From NCBI RefSeq assembly GCF_017377715.1, contig NZ_JAFVMF010000028.1, positions 1-42,058 of the forward strand: a DNA stretch of 42,058 nucleotides. Direction: 5' to 3'. Of this stretch, positions 1 to 8,956 are shown one piece after another. The position numbers were made by a program, and so were the translations under genes. Positions within the stretch are counted from its first letter, which is position 1, and the number at the start of each line of letters is the position of its first letter. This stretch comes from Acetobacter sacchari (GTDB taxonomy: Bacteria > Pseudomonadota > Alphaproteobacteria > Acetobacterales > Acetobacteraceae). Below the pieces are notes generated by a model that saw only the letters and a list, made by a program, of their open reading frames with translations, did no database searches and was not told where the DNA came from.

Positions 1-49
1 GCCAATCTCATGCGCAGAAATGCTCACCCGTGATTTTCCAAACAGGCTC
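1..49 (+). mobile_element. Right end of an IS5-family (IS1031-like) element, partial
   Basis: The first 33 bases read in frame as the last residues of a transposase (ANLMRRNAHP, then TGA at 31-33). They run into GATTTTCCAAACAGGCTC at 32-49, the exact reverse complement of the IS end found at 42008-42025. The next three bases, TTA, fit the TNA target duplication of the IS1031 group. A diverged copy of the same terminus lies at 30394-30437. The rest of the element lies left of the window. The repeat is seen directly; the family name rests on the end sequence and the short transposase termini. Confidence 0.75.
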
Positions 50-548
50 TTACATATTTCCGCTCGCCCTCGGCAATCTGCTGGGACCACTCCTGCTGGG
101 CCGATTTTTCGACACGGTTGGCCGGAGGCGTATGATCGCGATCAGTTACGGGGTCTCCGGTTTGCTCATGCTGGCCGTGTCCTGGCTGTTTGGCGAAAAC
201 GTTCTGACAGCGTTTACGCAGACAGTTTTCTGGTCGACCATTTTCTTTTTCGCGTCCGCCGCAGCCAGCGCCGCCTACCTCACCGCTAGCGAGATATTTC
301 CGCTGGAAATGCGCGCTCTGGCCATCGCGTTGTTTTATGCCGTCGGCACACTGTTCGGGGGCGTCGCGGCGCCGACGCTATTCGGCCGGCTGATCGAAGC
401 GCCCGGGCCGGTGCCGCTTGCTTGCGGCTATCTGGCTTCAGCGATTCTGATGTTGGCGGCGGCGGCCGTCACCCTGAAATGGGGCGTCGACGCGGAGGGC
501 CAATCCTTGGAAGCCGTGGCGCCGCCGCTCTCGTCATCGCGACGATAA
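50..548 (+). pseudogene. 3' part of an MFS transporter interrupted by an IS
   Basis: This frame encodes the C-terminal part of a major facilitator superfamily permease, probably of the sugar/metabolite:H+ symporter type. It contains the conserved loop GRFFDTVGRRR and an SEIFPLEMR segment typical of that group, with several hydrophobic membrane spans, and ends in a short polar tail. The frame stays open to the window edge only because the preceding IS terminus reads through. The coding sequence of the permease begins directly after the IS inverted repeat, so the gene lacks its N-terminal half here and is probably inactivated. An internal GTG at 30 lies inside the IS end and is not a believable native start. 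Its substrate cannot be told from this fragment. Confidence 0.75.
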
Positions 549-618
549 GGTCATCGCGGCGCCGATTCTGGAGGCATGCGGTCTCCAGAATTGTTACAAA
601 ATGAGCGTGTTTGGAAAA

Positions 619-1122
619 CTATTCCGGCTGCGGTCCGGGGCGCTCAATGTCGTGCAGTTGCTTGAGAAGTGCGGACACCTGATCGTGCCGCGCCTTCGCC
701 TTAGCAAGTTGTTCCGGCGTGAGGAGATCATGAATTTTCACGGCGACGTCCAGGCGAGCGGCGTCTTCCTTCGCGTGCAGAGCCTCTTCCTGCTGCTGCA
801 ACGTCGCCAGTTGCGTCTTGTCGACAGCGCCAGGGGTTAACAGGATGTTCGTGATCTGCTCGTGAATATCACGTCCCTGATCACGAGCGTCCTTTTTGTC
901 CTCATGAACCTGTTTGAAGATGTCATGCAGCGCCGATTTCTGCTTCGATGTAAGATCGAGCCCTTCGAGCATCGGAAAGCCAGGTCCGCCCATGCCGGGA
1001 CCATGAGGGCCCGGGCCAGCCTCCATGGGGGGATGATCGTGGGCGACGGCGCAACCGATCAGACCAAAAGAGCCCAGAGCGATCGCCATCGTAGGCATTA
1101 CTGCAAGCAAAGTCCGCTTCAT
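619..1122 (-). CDS. Spy/CpxP-like periplasmic protein with LTxxQ motifs
   Basis: A 167-residue exported protein. It has a signal sequence (residues 1-24) ending in LIGC, which fits a lipobox with Cys24, although cleavage after AVA is also possible. A Gly/Pro/His/Met-rich stretch (about 28-50) follows, then a helical domain with LTSKQ (57-61) and LTPEQ (134-138). Paired LTxxQ motifs mark the Spy/CpxP family of periplasmic chaperones and envelope-stress sensors; the His/Met-rich segment could bind metal. I chose ATG 1122 because AGGA lies 9 bases upstream and the signal peptide starts there; a longer frame opens at 1185. It stands alone, convergent with the MFS fragment. Its last codons abut a sequence resembling an IS end (603-620). 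Confidence 0.8.
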   Translation of the reverse strand: MKRTLLAVMPTMAIALGSFGLIGCAVAHDHPPMEAGPGPHGPGMGGPGFPMLEGLDLTSKQKSALHDIFKQVHEDKKDARDQGRDIHEQITNILLTPGAVDKTQLATLQQQEEALHAKEDAARLDVAVKIHDLLTPEQLAKAKARHDQVSALLKQLHDIERPGPQPE

Positions 1123-2783
1123 CGTTTTCCATCCTGAGGGGCGGGATCCGAAGTCACTCGCCCGATTTACATGACCACAACCCAAGTATGCGTCACGACG
1201 CCACCCAGCATTGATACGAAATGTAAGTAGACGGCTGACCGATGTAACGATCTAATCTGAAGTGAACGTGCTCTTAACTGTCTTTCATGGATGAGTGTTG
1301 GCGCGATTTCGAACGGGATTACGGCGTCGCTCCCGAATTAGAAGGAACCGCGCTTCAAGCAGCGGAATCCGCCTCCCGTGAGCATGCTCAGATTACCTGA
1401 GCTCGCCACTGGAGGAAATATTTTCGGGTATCTTCCAACCAATGTTGAAAAAACTGGAAGGCACGGAAAGCTCTATATTGCGTGCCGCGGCAAAAGTCCG
1501 CCTTTCGGCGCTCGGCGGCCCGCTTCGACGAACTGGCGACGACTACGGGATTTTCTAAAACGAAAAGAGCCGACGGAGCCGATGGCCACAAAATTACAGC
1601 GCGGACAGGCGGGACGCTCTTCTTGCAGGGTCAGTTGCGACTTCACAAGCTTCGGCGAGCAGGCGTTATCGGGGCGATTCAGCCGAGGTCAGGGTGACCC
1701 GCCCAAGTCGCGGGCTACAACGAACATGCTGGCAGGAGAACTGTAACGTGACTCCCTCAAAACGACATACGCTGACTTAACACTACGTTGAGGCCTAGCA
1801 AGGCATAAGAAGTTGCAACTCGATACACTCAGGGCGGCCCTGTGTCTGAAACGTGTCCTCCTGCCGTGCACCCACGATCAGGCAGGAGCCTAACTTATCC
1901 AGAGCCTCCCCGTCACCACACCGTCTATTCTTACGCCGACAGGCAATGCTCGATCAGAGGCTCTGGGGCCGTCCGCCAGGCATGATTCATCTCCCCGAAC
2001 TACGTCTCAGAAACTCCTTCTTACAGAGTCAGGAGATGCTGTTCTTTGATCCGGTTGGCCTCGTTCAGAGCTTCGTGCCACTGGATTTCGATAGCTGATC
2101 GTTGTGTCAAGCATTCGCAAGCACTCCGCTGGGCAAGTAACTGAGCCTATGCGGAGCTGTAATCATGCGTCGCGCGGCCACATTTCTCGTAGCGACGTCA
2201 GCGATTCTGCTCGCGACGCGCTTGCTGACCGATGTGATTTAAAGCCACGAATCGACCGAAACGTTTCTGGTGTTCAAGCACCCCGCCACACTTGCACTTA
2301 GCCGCAACGAGTTGGCAACCTTTCCGCCTTTTCAAGATATCGTTCTCGATAGCGACGGAATGGATCCAGCTTACGTATCCGTTGATCACGTTGCTATGGT
2401 GGCAGCTCCTTATGCGTTCGGCGTGACGCCTATGCTGTGGGTCTTGGAGAGATTACGTAACCACAGACGACCTTCGGCTTAACACACCATTAGAAAAACA
2501 TGAGAGCACGGTGGCAGCCCCCCTCCTCCGAACGTGTAGGTGTGCCTCGCATCAGAACGGCGAGAAGCGGCTCTAGCCACAGATACCCGGCTAGAGCGCC
2601 GCAGCATCGGTTCTGAACTAGCGACGCGGCCCCTCTGAATCACCGCAATGAGCGAAGCATCACGCGGTAGCGTTCCCGCAAACGCCACAGGAACGTGGTG
2701 ACGCGTAACAGCCCGGCCCCGCTGACAAATGCCTACCAATCAGTTAGAAGTCTCATTTTAAATGTGTCAAAGGATGTCAATTC
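1123..2783. other. Long stretch without a convincing gene
   Basis: About 1.6 kb upstream of the Spy-like gene and of the small gene at 2784. Open frames here are short, overlap on both strands and match no family I recognise. Two weak protein-like stretches exist: a plus-strand frame from about 1393 to 1557 (SPLEEIFSGIFQPMLKK and onward) and the interrupted frame at 2165-2482, listed separately. I see no RNA gene. The region looks like decayed or rearranged DNA. Confidence 0.4.
2165..2482 (+). pseudogene. Possible small membrane-anchored protein with an in-frame stop
   Basis: From ATG 2165 the frame encodes a basic, hydrophobic N-terminus (MRRAATFLVATSAILLATRL) that looks like a membrane anchor or signal peptide. 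It stops at TAA 2240-2242. The same frame then stays open for about 80 codons with a plausible soluble composition (for example VFKHPATLALSRNELATFPP) to 2482. One nonsense change would explain the break. I do not recognise a family, and chance cannot be excluded for a frame this short. Confidence 0.25.
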
Positions 2784-3179
2784 ATGGATATGCAGATCAT
2801 AGACCAAACCTACAGCCAACTTCAGGCTCAGGCGCAACAATCTGCGCAGGCGCTTCAAACACTTGCCGGGAAGCTGCAGGCCGCAGCAGCGAGAGGCGAC
2901 AGTCAGGCCCGTGAGTGGGGGCTGGATTTGAAAGAAATCGCGCTTTCCTTTCAGGCCGAACAGCAGCAGGTGGTCGCTCTTCTGCAATCGCTGCATACCG
3001 CGGCCTCGCAAGAAGTTACGCAGCAAGCACCTGCAGGATATGCGCCACAGCCACAAGCTCCCGCACCGCAACAATCCGGAAGTTTTCTTGGTAACCTGTT
3101 GAGTTCGAGCTTCGGCCAATCTATCGCGGCTGGTGCAGGATTTGGTATCGGCGACGATCTTATTAAGGACATTTTCTAA
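2784..3179 (+). CDS. Hypothetical protein with Gln/Ala-rich coiled coil and glycine-rich C-terminus
   Basis: A 131-residue protein. Residues 1-80 are rich in Gln and Ala with heptad-like spacing (QLQAQAQQSAQALQTLAGKL), suggesting a helical coiled coil. Residues 82-98 are Pro/Gln-rich. The end (about 99-131) is a small Gly/Ser/Ala-rich hydrophobic segment (GSFLGNLLSSS and IAAGAGFGIGDDL). This layout resembles short bacterial proteins with helical N-termini and a glycine-zipper-like tail, such as DUF2076, but I cannot assign a family. AAAGGA at 2769-2774, 9 bases before ATG 2784, supports the start; a second ATG follows at 2790. It has no operon partner. Its function is unknown. Confidence 0.7.
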   Translation: MDMQIIDQTYSQLQAQAQQSAQALQTLAGKLQAAAARGDSQAREWGLDLKEIALSFQAEQQQVVALLQSLHTAASQEVTQQAPAGYAPQPQAPAPQQSGSFLGNLLSSSFGQSIAAGAGFGIGDDLIKDIF

Positions 3180-3180
3180 C

Positions 3181-3796
3181 CGCCGCAGAGCAACACGCTC
3201 TTCAGTATCGCCCCCGGAATTGAGTGTAACAAACCATCCAAAAGCTGCTCAATGACGCACGGAACGAAGGAAGTTGATTCGGTTCACCGCCGATCGGCTA
3301 ATTCGTGCGCAATTCACTAATCAGACTTACCATCCGCCGTTTTACCTCGGCGGATGGCGCCGCGACGAGAAGCATTTTCGCTGCAAATTTCCCATGGCAT
3401 CCAGAACCATGGATGATGTCATCGTCGAGCGACATGCGCTGCGTTTTGGCGTATCTACCGGATCCGTTTTACTGCACAGATTCTCAAAACATGTAAAGAG
3501 ACAATGGGAACACCAATATTCCCAACCTAATTCAAAGTGCTTTTGTTGATATTTATAAAAAATATTTTGCCCCCTCCGACAGATCGACTTCTGAGAATAC
3601 TCTACTTTCATCTGGCAAGTACTCGGAAGCAGGTCACGCACACCCAAAACGGACCACTGTCTATTTCGACACTCTATACGATCAAAGAATAAAATTATCG
3701 GTTACATAATGTAACATCAAAAAGTGACATGAACAATTCCAACCAGAAATTTTTTTCCGACAAGTTGAACTTTCACTCAGAACAACTGGAAGACAT
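3181..3796. other. Gene-free stretch at the edge of an AT-rich tract
   Basis: No frame on either strand here resembles a protein. Base composition drops from mixed to strongly AT-rich after about 3530, marking the left edge of an apparently foreign, decayed segment that runs to about 5360. I see no clear terminator or RNA gene. Confidence 0.4.
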
Positions 3797-4561
3797 ATGT
3801 TAAAAATAATTTTATTTTTTTTAACAATCGCTATCGTTTTCAGGACCCAAATTATGATTGTTATGGAAGGTAGAGAGCTGGTTCTTCATTTTCATGAGGG
3901 AGATAGCATATTGCGTTCTAACCTTCACAGCTAGAGAACAAACACACCTCGCAACAAAAACATTTTTTGGAGAGAGCGTATTCAAAAAACAAAATCTCAG
4001 CAATTAACTTGACAACAAAAAAAAGACGACTGATTTATAAATGATGAGATCGACGCACTTATTTTAAAAATAAGAGAATTGTCTCAAAAATATGAAAAAA
4101 TAATAGCCACCGGCCCTTCCATGGGAGCATACCCGGCGATTAAATATTCAAAATTTCTTAATATTCATAGTGTTTTAGCATTGTCTCCCAAATGGACGAT
4201 AGATCCAAACCTTATCGATACGCAAGAACCTGAACTCAGAAGCCACTTACTTGGCGGAAATATGCATGACATAATAGAAAAGAATTACACAGAAGCAATG
4301 AAAAATGAGTGCATAACCGGAAAATATTCCAACAATAATATCATTATATGTTACGATCCATACAACAACTTAGATAAATACAACGTAATAAAATTAAGAA
4401 GTCTATTCTCTTTTAGAGAATCAGTATTTCCACACTGTGGCCATGTCGTTTTCGATCAATTACATGGATCTGAAAATTTAAAAAACATTGTTACGTCAAT
4501 GCTTAAAGACGACATGCGGGAGGCGTGCTTTTTAATATCAAAAATTAGAAGGGGGCACTAA
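3797..4561 (+). pseudogene. Decayed alpha/beta hydrolase-like gene
   Basis: The largest intact piece (from about 4034) reads FINDEIDALILKIRELSQKY, then the nucleophile-elbow-like ATGPSMGAYPAIKYSK, and ends near GHVVFDQLHG, where the catalytic His could lie. Upstream the reading must change frame several times: an ATG-started piece (3797-3934), a piece with FFGESVFKKQN, and one with ISAINLTTKK. The shifts fall at or near A-runs (about 3984-3994 and 4017-4024). TGA at 4031 stands where a Trp codon would give DDWFINDEI. This pattern fits a single-domain hydrolase of the kind found near surface-polysaccharide genes, broken by multiple lesions. A gene finder would call only TTG 4079-4561 (160 aa). 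The AT-rich composition points to foreign origin. Confidence 0.6.
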
Positions 4562-4621
4562 AATAGAATAAAATCCTTTTCCAATATTTTTCATGAAAGG
4601 CATTCCTATTATTGTTTTCTA

Positions 4622-5098
4622 ATGATAAAAAAACTCATAACCATTAAATCTTCTGGTTACAGAGATATTTCATCCCATAAGTTTTTATTTTCAATTCTAA
4701 TGAATCGTTTGATAAGGAAGAAAATGTATACCAAATCCAGGGAAGTAGAGGTTTTTTTTGTAATATCTGGATACATTTGTCTAACAAAAAATATAAAATA
4801 AGCAAGGAATATTTCAGAAAAGATATTTTTCGTATTATGGATTTTCACGGATATATATTAGATTATTCTCTACCTGAAAACAACTTGACTTGGTCAAATT
4901 ATTTTTATGAAACAAATAATTTTTCTGTACCAATTTTTGCAAAAAAATCAAAAACAATATCGTAATTATAACTTACGTTTTCGGTGAAATTTTCTATCTA
5001 TACTTTAAAAATGGAAAAGTTTTGCTTAATAATTCGTGCACAAATTGCGAATTATTGACATTACCCCCTATAGAAAAAACAAAACGAAAATATATTTT
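4622..5098 (+). pseudogene. Frameshifted AT-rich gene remnant, family unknown
   Basis: Three protein-like pieces follow one another in different frames. The first, from ATG 4622, runs to about 4798 (MIKKLITIKSSGYRDISSHK and onward). The second runs through about 4965 (for example ISKEYFRKDIFRIMDFHGYI). The third runs from about 4950 to 5098 (for example YVFGEIFYLYFKNGKVLL). The changes of frame lie near A- or T-runs. The composition matches the hydrolase remnant upstream. I recognise no domain. It may have been one gene continuing into the trefoil-like piece downstream. Confidence 0.35.
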
Positions 5099-5358
5099 AT
5101 AATAATCATTTCATGAATGATTTGTTCAGAATAAAGACGACTCATGGATACGCTATGTCCGACCCAGGAAGAAAAATAATTTTCACCTCGAAAAACGAAA
5201 TGAGTTGGGAAAGTTTTTCTTTGCACGCCTGCATCGATAAAGACACAAATGTCCCACAATTTTCCTATCAAATGGAAATTGACAATAGAACAAAAACATC
5301 CAACGAGGAAAACAGAAAAGAACCAACAAGTTTTTTTCTTGGATTAATAGGAAGTTAA
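5074..5358 (+). pseudogene. Possible beta-trefoil (fascin-like) domain fragment
   Basis: This frame is open from 5074, with ATG at 5113 but no ribosome-binding site. It encodes FRIKTTHGYAMSDPGRKI followed by a WESFSLH stretch. That spacing resembles one repeat of fascin-type beta-trefoil domains (hydrophobic-K-T-x-H-G ... W-E-x-F). A polar tail and a short hydrophobic end follow. A single repeat is too short for a trefoil, so this is probably the 3' end of a longer broken gene starting near 4622. The assignment rests on pattern memory only. Confidence 0.35.
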
Positions 5359-5727
5359 ATTCCGTTATTTCCAATACTTCGGCCAAAAAACACTGATCAG
5401 TAATTATGAGTGATAATCTTCGTTTTACACTTATGTGTGGAGCGCAATACACTGCGCAGAATAAACCTGCTTTGACGCCAATGCGCGCAAGGGGGTAAAC
5501 CAACGGGTATTATAGATAATTTGGGCCGATCCTATCCGCATGATTGAGTGGGTCTTCTCAACCATGCGAATGCAAAAGATTTTTTATGATTTCTAATCAT
5601 AGCATCGCACAAGTTTGAAATTATGATTCGAGACTAGTCATCAACTCTACGCACGAGAATCGTTGATTTTTCAGCTATGAATCTATCCGTCTAGACGCTT
5701 GAAGTCATGTCATCGTTATCTAGGGTG
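5359..5727. other. Gene-free spacer
   Basis: About 370 bases between the AT-rich remnants and the IS5 remnant. I find no convincing coding frame, RNA gene or terminator. It contains short imperfect repeats such as CGCATGATTGAG and ACCATGCGAATG near 5540-5570, too small to interpret. Confidence 0.3.
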
Positions 5728-6060
5728 TGTTGCCAGTAAACTCCGATGATGGCGGAGGCTAGTTTACACGGCTGCGAGAAAAGTTGACTTCAGCGTGTCG
5801 TCGCACCTTCGCACGACTTCATGCTGCGCGCGAAAGCGTTCAACGAAGTTCCGTTTTTATATATTGAAAAACAGATTTCATGCGGGCAGATACGGTTCTT
5901 CTTTGACGGGATAACCGGCGTACCCCCCTGATGCTCGAGCTTTTCGATGACCGGATCGTAGTCATAAGCCTTGTCGGCGATGAAGGCTTGGAGGTCGACT
6001 CCATCGAGCAGTGGCTCTGCTTCAACGATGTCCGCCCTTTACCCGGGTGTCACGGAAAGA
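5728..6060 (-). pseudogene. IS5-family transposase remnant (C-terminal part)
   Basis: On the minus strand the sequence reads TPG, stop, RADIVEAEPLLDGV and then FIADKAYDYDPVIEKLEHQG. This corresponds to the IS5-type region around the second catalytic Asp (ADKAYD). It continues TPVIPSKKN, shifts frame to RNFVERFRAQHE, and shifts again to FLAAVKLASAII, the usual C-terminal pattern. At least two frameshifts and an in-frame TAA make it non-functional. Neither the N-terminal half nor clear terminal repeats are seen. It differs in sequence from the IS ends at the window edges and from the inverted copies at 13.3 and 27.6 kb. Confidence 0.7.
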
Positions 6061-6858
6061 GCCACAGCCTTTCCCTAAGCCACGGTAACGATACCGGACC
6101 GTTTCCACAACAGACGGCTATCTGCAGCCGTCCTACCGACATGACCTTCGCGATCTAGGAAAAATCTTTTGTCCGCTCCTACTGACCATCGCTCAGACAA
6201 TGCCGACGCATTCACTCTCTCCCTACTCCAAGAAAGGGACAAAAATCACAAATCAAACGAGTCTTGATCGAAAGACTCTTGAACGGCAAGCGATTATGGT
6301 CCAGACAATCACGTTGTTCGACGAACAGATTATTCGACGTTTGGATAACTGGAGTTTTGAATATTGCTACGGCGTCAACGTTTAGGCCACCGCTTTTAAT
6401 ATCCGTTTGAACCGGTGGGAACCTCGCTTAGATGGGGCCTGAGCATTTCAAAATTCATGGTAAGAAAAGAACTTCGAGCTAATCGCTCACTTCGCAAAAC
6501 GAGCAACCGTTCCCTAACACCAAAGAAAACGAGTTGCTTCATGGTCCCCGCAGTACCACGAGGAAGGGAAACCTTCAAAACAAGAATCTTTTACAATTAC
6601 CTGTTTTATAACCTTGCAAGGTAAAAGCATTATCAATTTCCGTTTCGCTTGGCTGATGCAACGCAGAGGCGTAGAGACACGCGACAACAAGCTGAAGCCA
6701 ACCCACCCTGCAGCAGCACAACTTGTCTCTACCCCCTCATAACTGACGAAACACTCTACGAAAATTCATCGCAAAAAAGTTTGCCCTGACGTTCCGGTAT
6801 CGCCAAGGTATCTCTGCATATTAAGCTTGGAGAACAGCGTCGTCAGACTGCGTGTCTA
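6061..6858. other. Stretch without recognised genes
   Basis: About 800 bases of short, overlapping frames. Part of 6061-6160 could belong to the IS5 remnant, but the frame is lost. A plus-strand frame ending at 6385 (FDEQIIRRLDNWSFEYCYGV) looks protein-like but is too short to place. No RNA gene or terminator was seen. Confidence 0.3.
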
Positions 6859-8143
6859 TCAACAGATAAGGACCGGCAGCGCGTATCTGCAAAACCACCA
6901 GGGCACCTCTTCCAATCGGTAGTTCTCCAAACGGAAGTAGAGCATTACCAGACGTCCAACGGGCGTTGCCCCTTCCAGACTACTCCACCCCGCCAAGTCA
7001 CCCTCTTGCAGATGAGGCGTCAGTGTCCGGGCCGTCTTACCTTCAAAAAGTGTGATTTCGCCGACTAAGACACCCAACCGTCGACGGTCGTCGACAAACG
7101 GTCCAATAACGTCACAAGGCCGACTGGCATGAGACATAATCCGGACAGATTGGACAGACGCCGGAACCATGAACATCACCCGCCCATTATCCTCGCGGGT
7201 CGAATGGATTGAGACACCTGTATTTGCGATCAGATGCAGGCCGGGTTCATCCGTCGTAGGCTGAGCCTCATTACGGACCTGACAGGCCAGAAGACCAGCG
7301 CGAGTTTCGAGTTGGCGGAAAAGCGGCTCCATGACTTCGCGAGAAACTGCCAGAGGGGGCGCAGCGTCATCCCAACGCGGATTGCGAGGTAGTGTAATGG
7401 ACACGACATTCCTACTTTGAGTGAAAGCGCGACGGTTTCCTGTGGCGAGGTAGCTTTCCGTGAGCATCCCGTCGGCCACAATGACGGAGTGTTCTTACAT
7501 TTCGATATGGTAGTATTCGTAGGATGTGATCGTGGTGTCGTAGAAAACGGAACGGCCGTTCGCGAGCATCCGAGCCGGGACAAATTTACCACCGAAAAAA
7601 CAAGCAGTGCTCGGAGGTAATTAACATATCCCTGAAGGTTACGCCGTCAGAAATTGCGTCCTTAACAATACGAACAGGATATCCCGCCTGATCCAAGGGC
7701 AGGTCTGGTCGAACGTTGCATTGCGCCCGCCCTGCCGAAATCACATGGCGAAATTTCTCCGCGCCATCGACGTGCACGACAACTTTATCGCCACGCTTCA
7801 GATCTTGAACGGCGACATCTCCGAATAGCGTTCGAAACATCGACCCGCCAAGAAAGCATGTAAACGTGTCGTTTTCACTATCCCACGTTATATCGTCTGG
7901 AGTTACGCCCGAAGCAAAAGATATATTCGTAGCTAACGTTATAATTGTTCCGTTTTTGTTTACTGAAAATGTATAACTTCCATCAGAATTTTCAGTCCAT
8001 ACGGGAGATTCACCCGTTATGTCCTCCGTCGCAGCCGCCAGATCGAAGTTAATATATGAATTGGCGTTGAAATTAGTTATGTGAGAATCGAACTTTACGC
8101 TATTTCCGACGTACAGACTTGAATCGCTAATGAATCTATATTC
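6859..8143 (-). pseudogene. Hint-domain (Hedgehog/intein-like) protein, broken
   Basis: Read on the minus strand in three pieces. The first (8143-7590) has a beta-rich segment, then CFLGGSMFRTLFGDVAVQDL, the start of the Hint domain with its N-terminal Cys. It continues through VRPDLPLDQAGYPVRIVKDA and DMLITSEHCLFF. A frameshift at an A6 run (7595-7600) leads to GGKFVPARMLANGRSVFYD. TAA at 7495-7497 then interrupts HIEM/EHSVIVADGMLTESYL. The last piece, to 6859, carries SRPCDVIGPFVDDRRRLGV. Such Hint proteins are frequent in acetic acid bacteria, often behind large surface or adhesin-like regions. The N-terminal part is missing and ends at a perfect hairpin (8135-8174). Restoring one base and one codon would give a continuous frame of about 430 codons. 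A sequencing error could explain one lesion but hardly both. Confidence 0.8.
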
Positions 8144-8174
8144 TTATTATTTATTCAAATAATAAGAATATAGA
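8135..8174. repeat. Perfect 18-bp inverted repeat (hairpin) with 4-base loop
   Basis: The left arm TCTATATTCTTATTATTT at 8135-8152 is the exact reverse complement of 8157-8174, separated by ATTC. It is almost pure A/T and lies exactly where the Hint pseudogene loses its upstream coding sequence. It could be a bidirectional terminator or a rearrangement scar. Confidence 0.85.
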
Positions 8175-8956
8175 ATAATATTGATCTAATTTTTATGTTT
8201 CAATCGTTCATCTGGACGGAGCGAAACGTCGTTGCTTTGGGCTCCAACCTCTCAACTTCGGGGATACAGTGCGTTGATTGATGATTTTGAATCTGATTTT
8301 TGCGCTATGCTTTATTCGACGCGAGGAGGAGGAAGCGGCTCTGTCCTGTCAGCTTTGTTGAGGAGGTTGGGTGGAAAGAGCACGTCTACGGTGCGTTGCA
8401 AATGGCGCGGGATTGTCATGTTGTGTGTGACAAGCCACCGCTGGAGCCACAAATTCGGGGCGGCTTCTGGCGTCTCAACGAGGTCAAGATCGTAATCTAC
8501 GCCAGCCTCAACGGCCGTAACGCGTACTGAGCAAGATATTCAGATACAGCGAACCGTGAAGGCAGCAGATCGTTCGGCATGATGCAAAGCGATCTCGTAG
8601 CGGATCACGTAACGCAATCCGTTGAACAGTTCGCACAAATCATGCCGTCGCTATTCCACGCCCTCCCGTACCGGGACAGGACGGGACCCCCAACGAGCAC
8701 TCTTCGCCTAATACGTAAGAGGGGTACGACTTCCGAACTTACGTCATTCAGTTTTACTGAATCCATTATCCACGAAATTACAGAACACACCCTAGGTAAA
8801 AGTGGGTCAAATTCGGGGGCTCGTTCTGACTCGATGCAAAAAGGCAGACTGTCGCGAGGGCATAGGCGAGATTGCGCAGTGTCTCGTCACAATCACCAGC
8901 ACCGCGATTAAAGCAGAGATCAAATGGCGTATTATCACCTCCTCTTAAAGGTACTT
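8175..8956. other. Stretch without recognised genes downstream of the TonB receptor
   Basis: About 780 bases. Small plus-strand frames exist (8232-8495, 8300-8530, 8579-8911), but they overlap, lack clear ribosome-binding sites and resemble no family. I see no stable GC-rich terminator after the TonB receptor stop at 8957. Confidence 0.3.

Noticed and set aside
923..1137. Frames overlapping the Spy-like gene on both strands
   Set aside because: They are shadows in other frames; the minus-strand frame with signal peptide and LTxxQ motifs explains the region.
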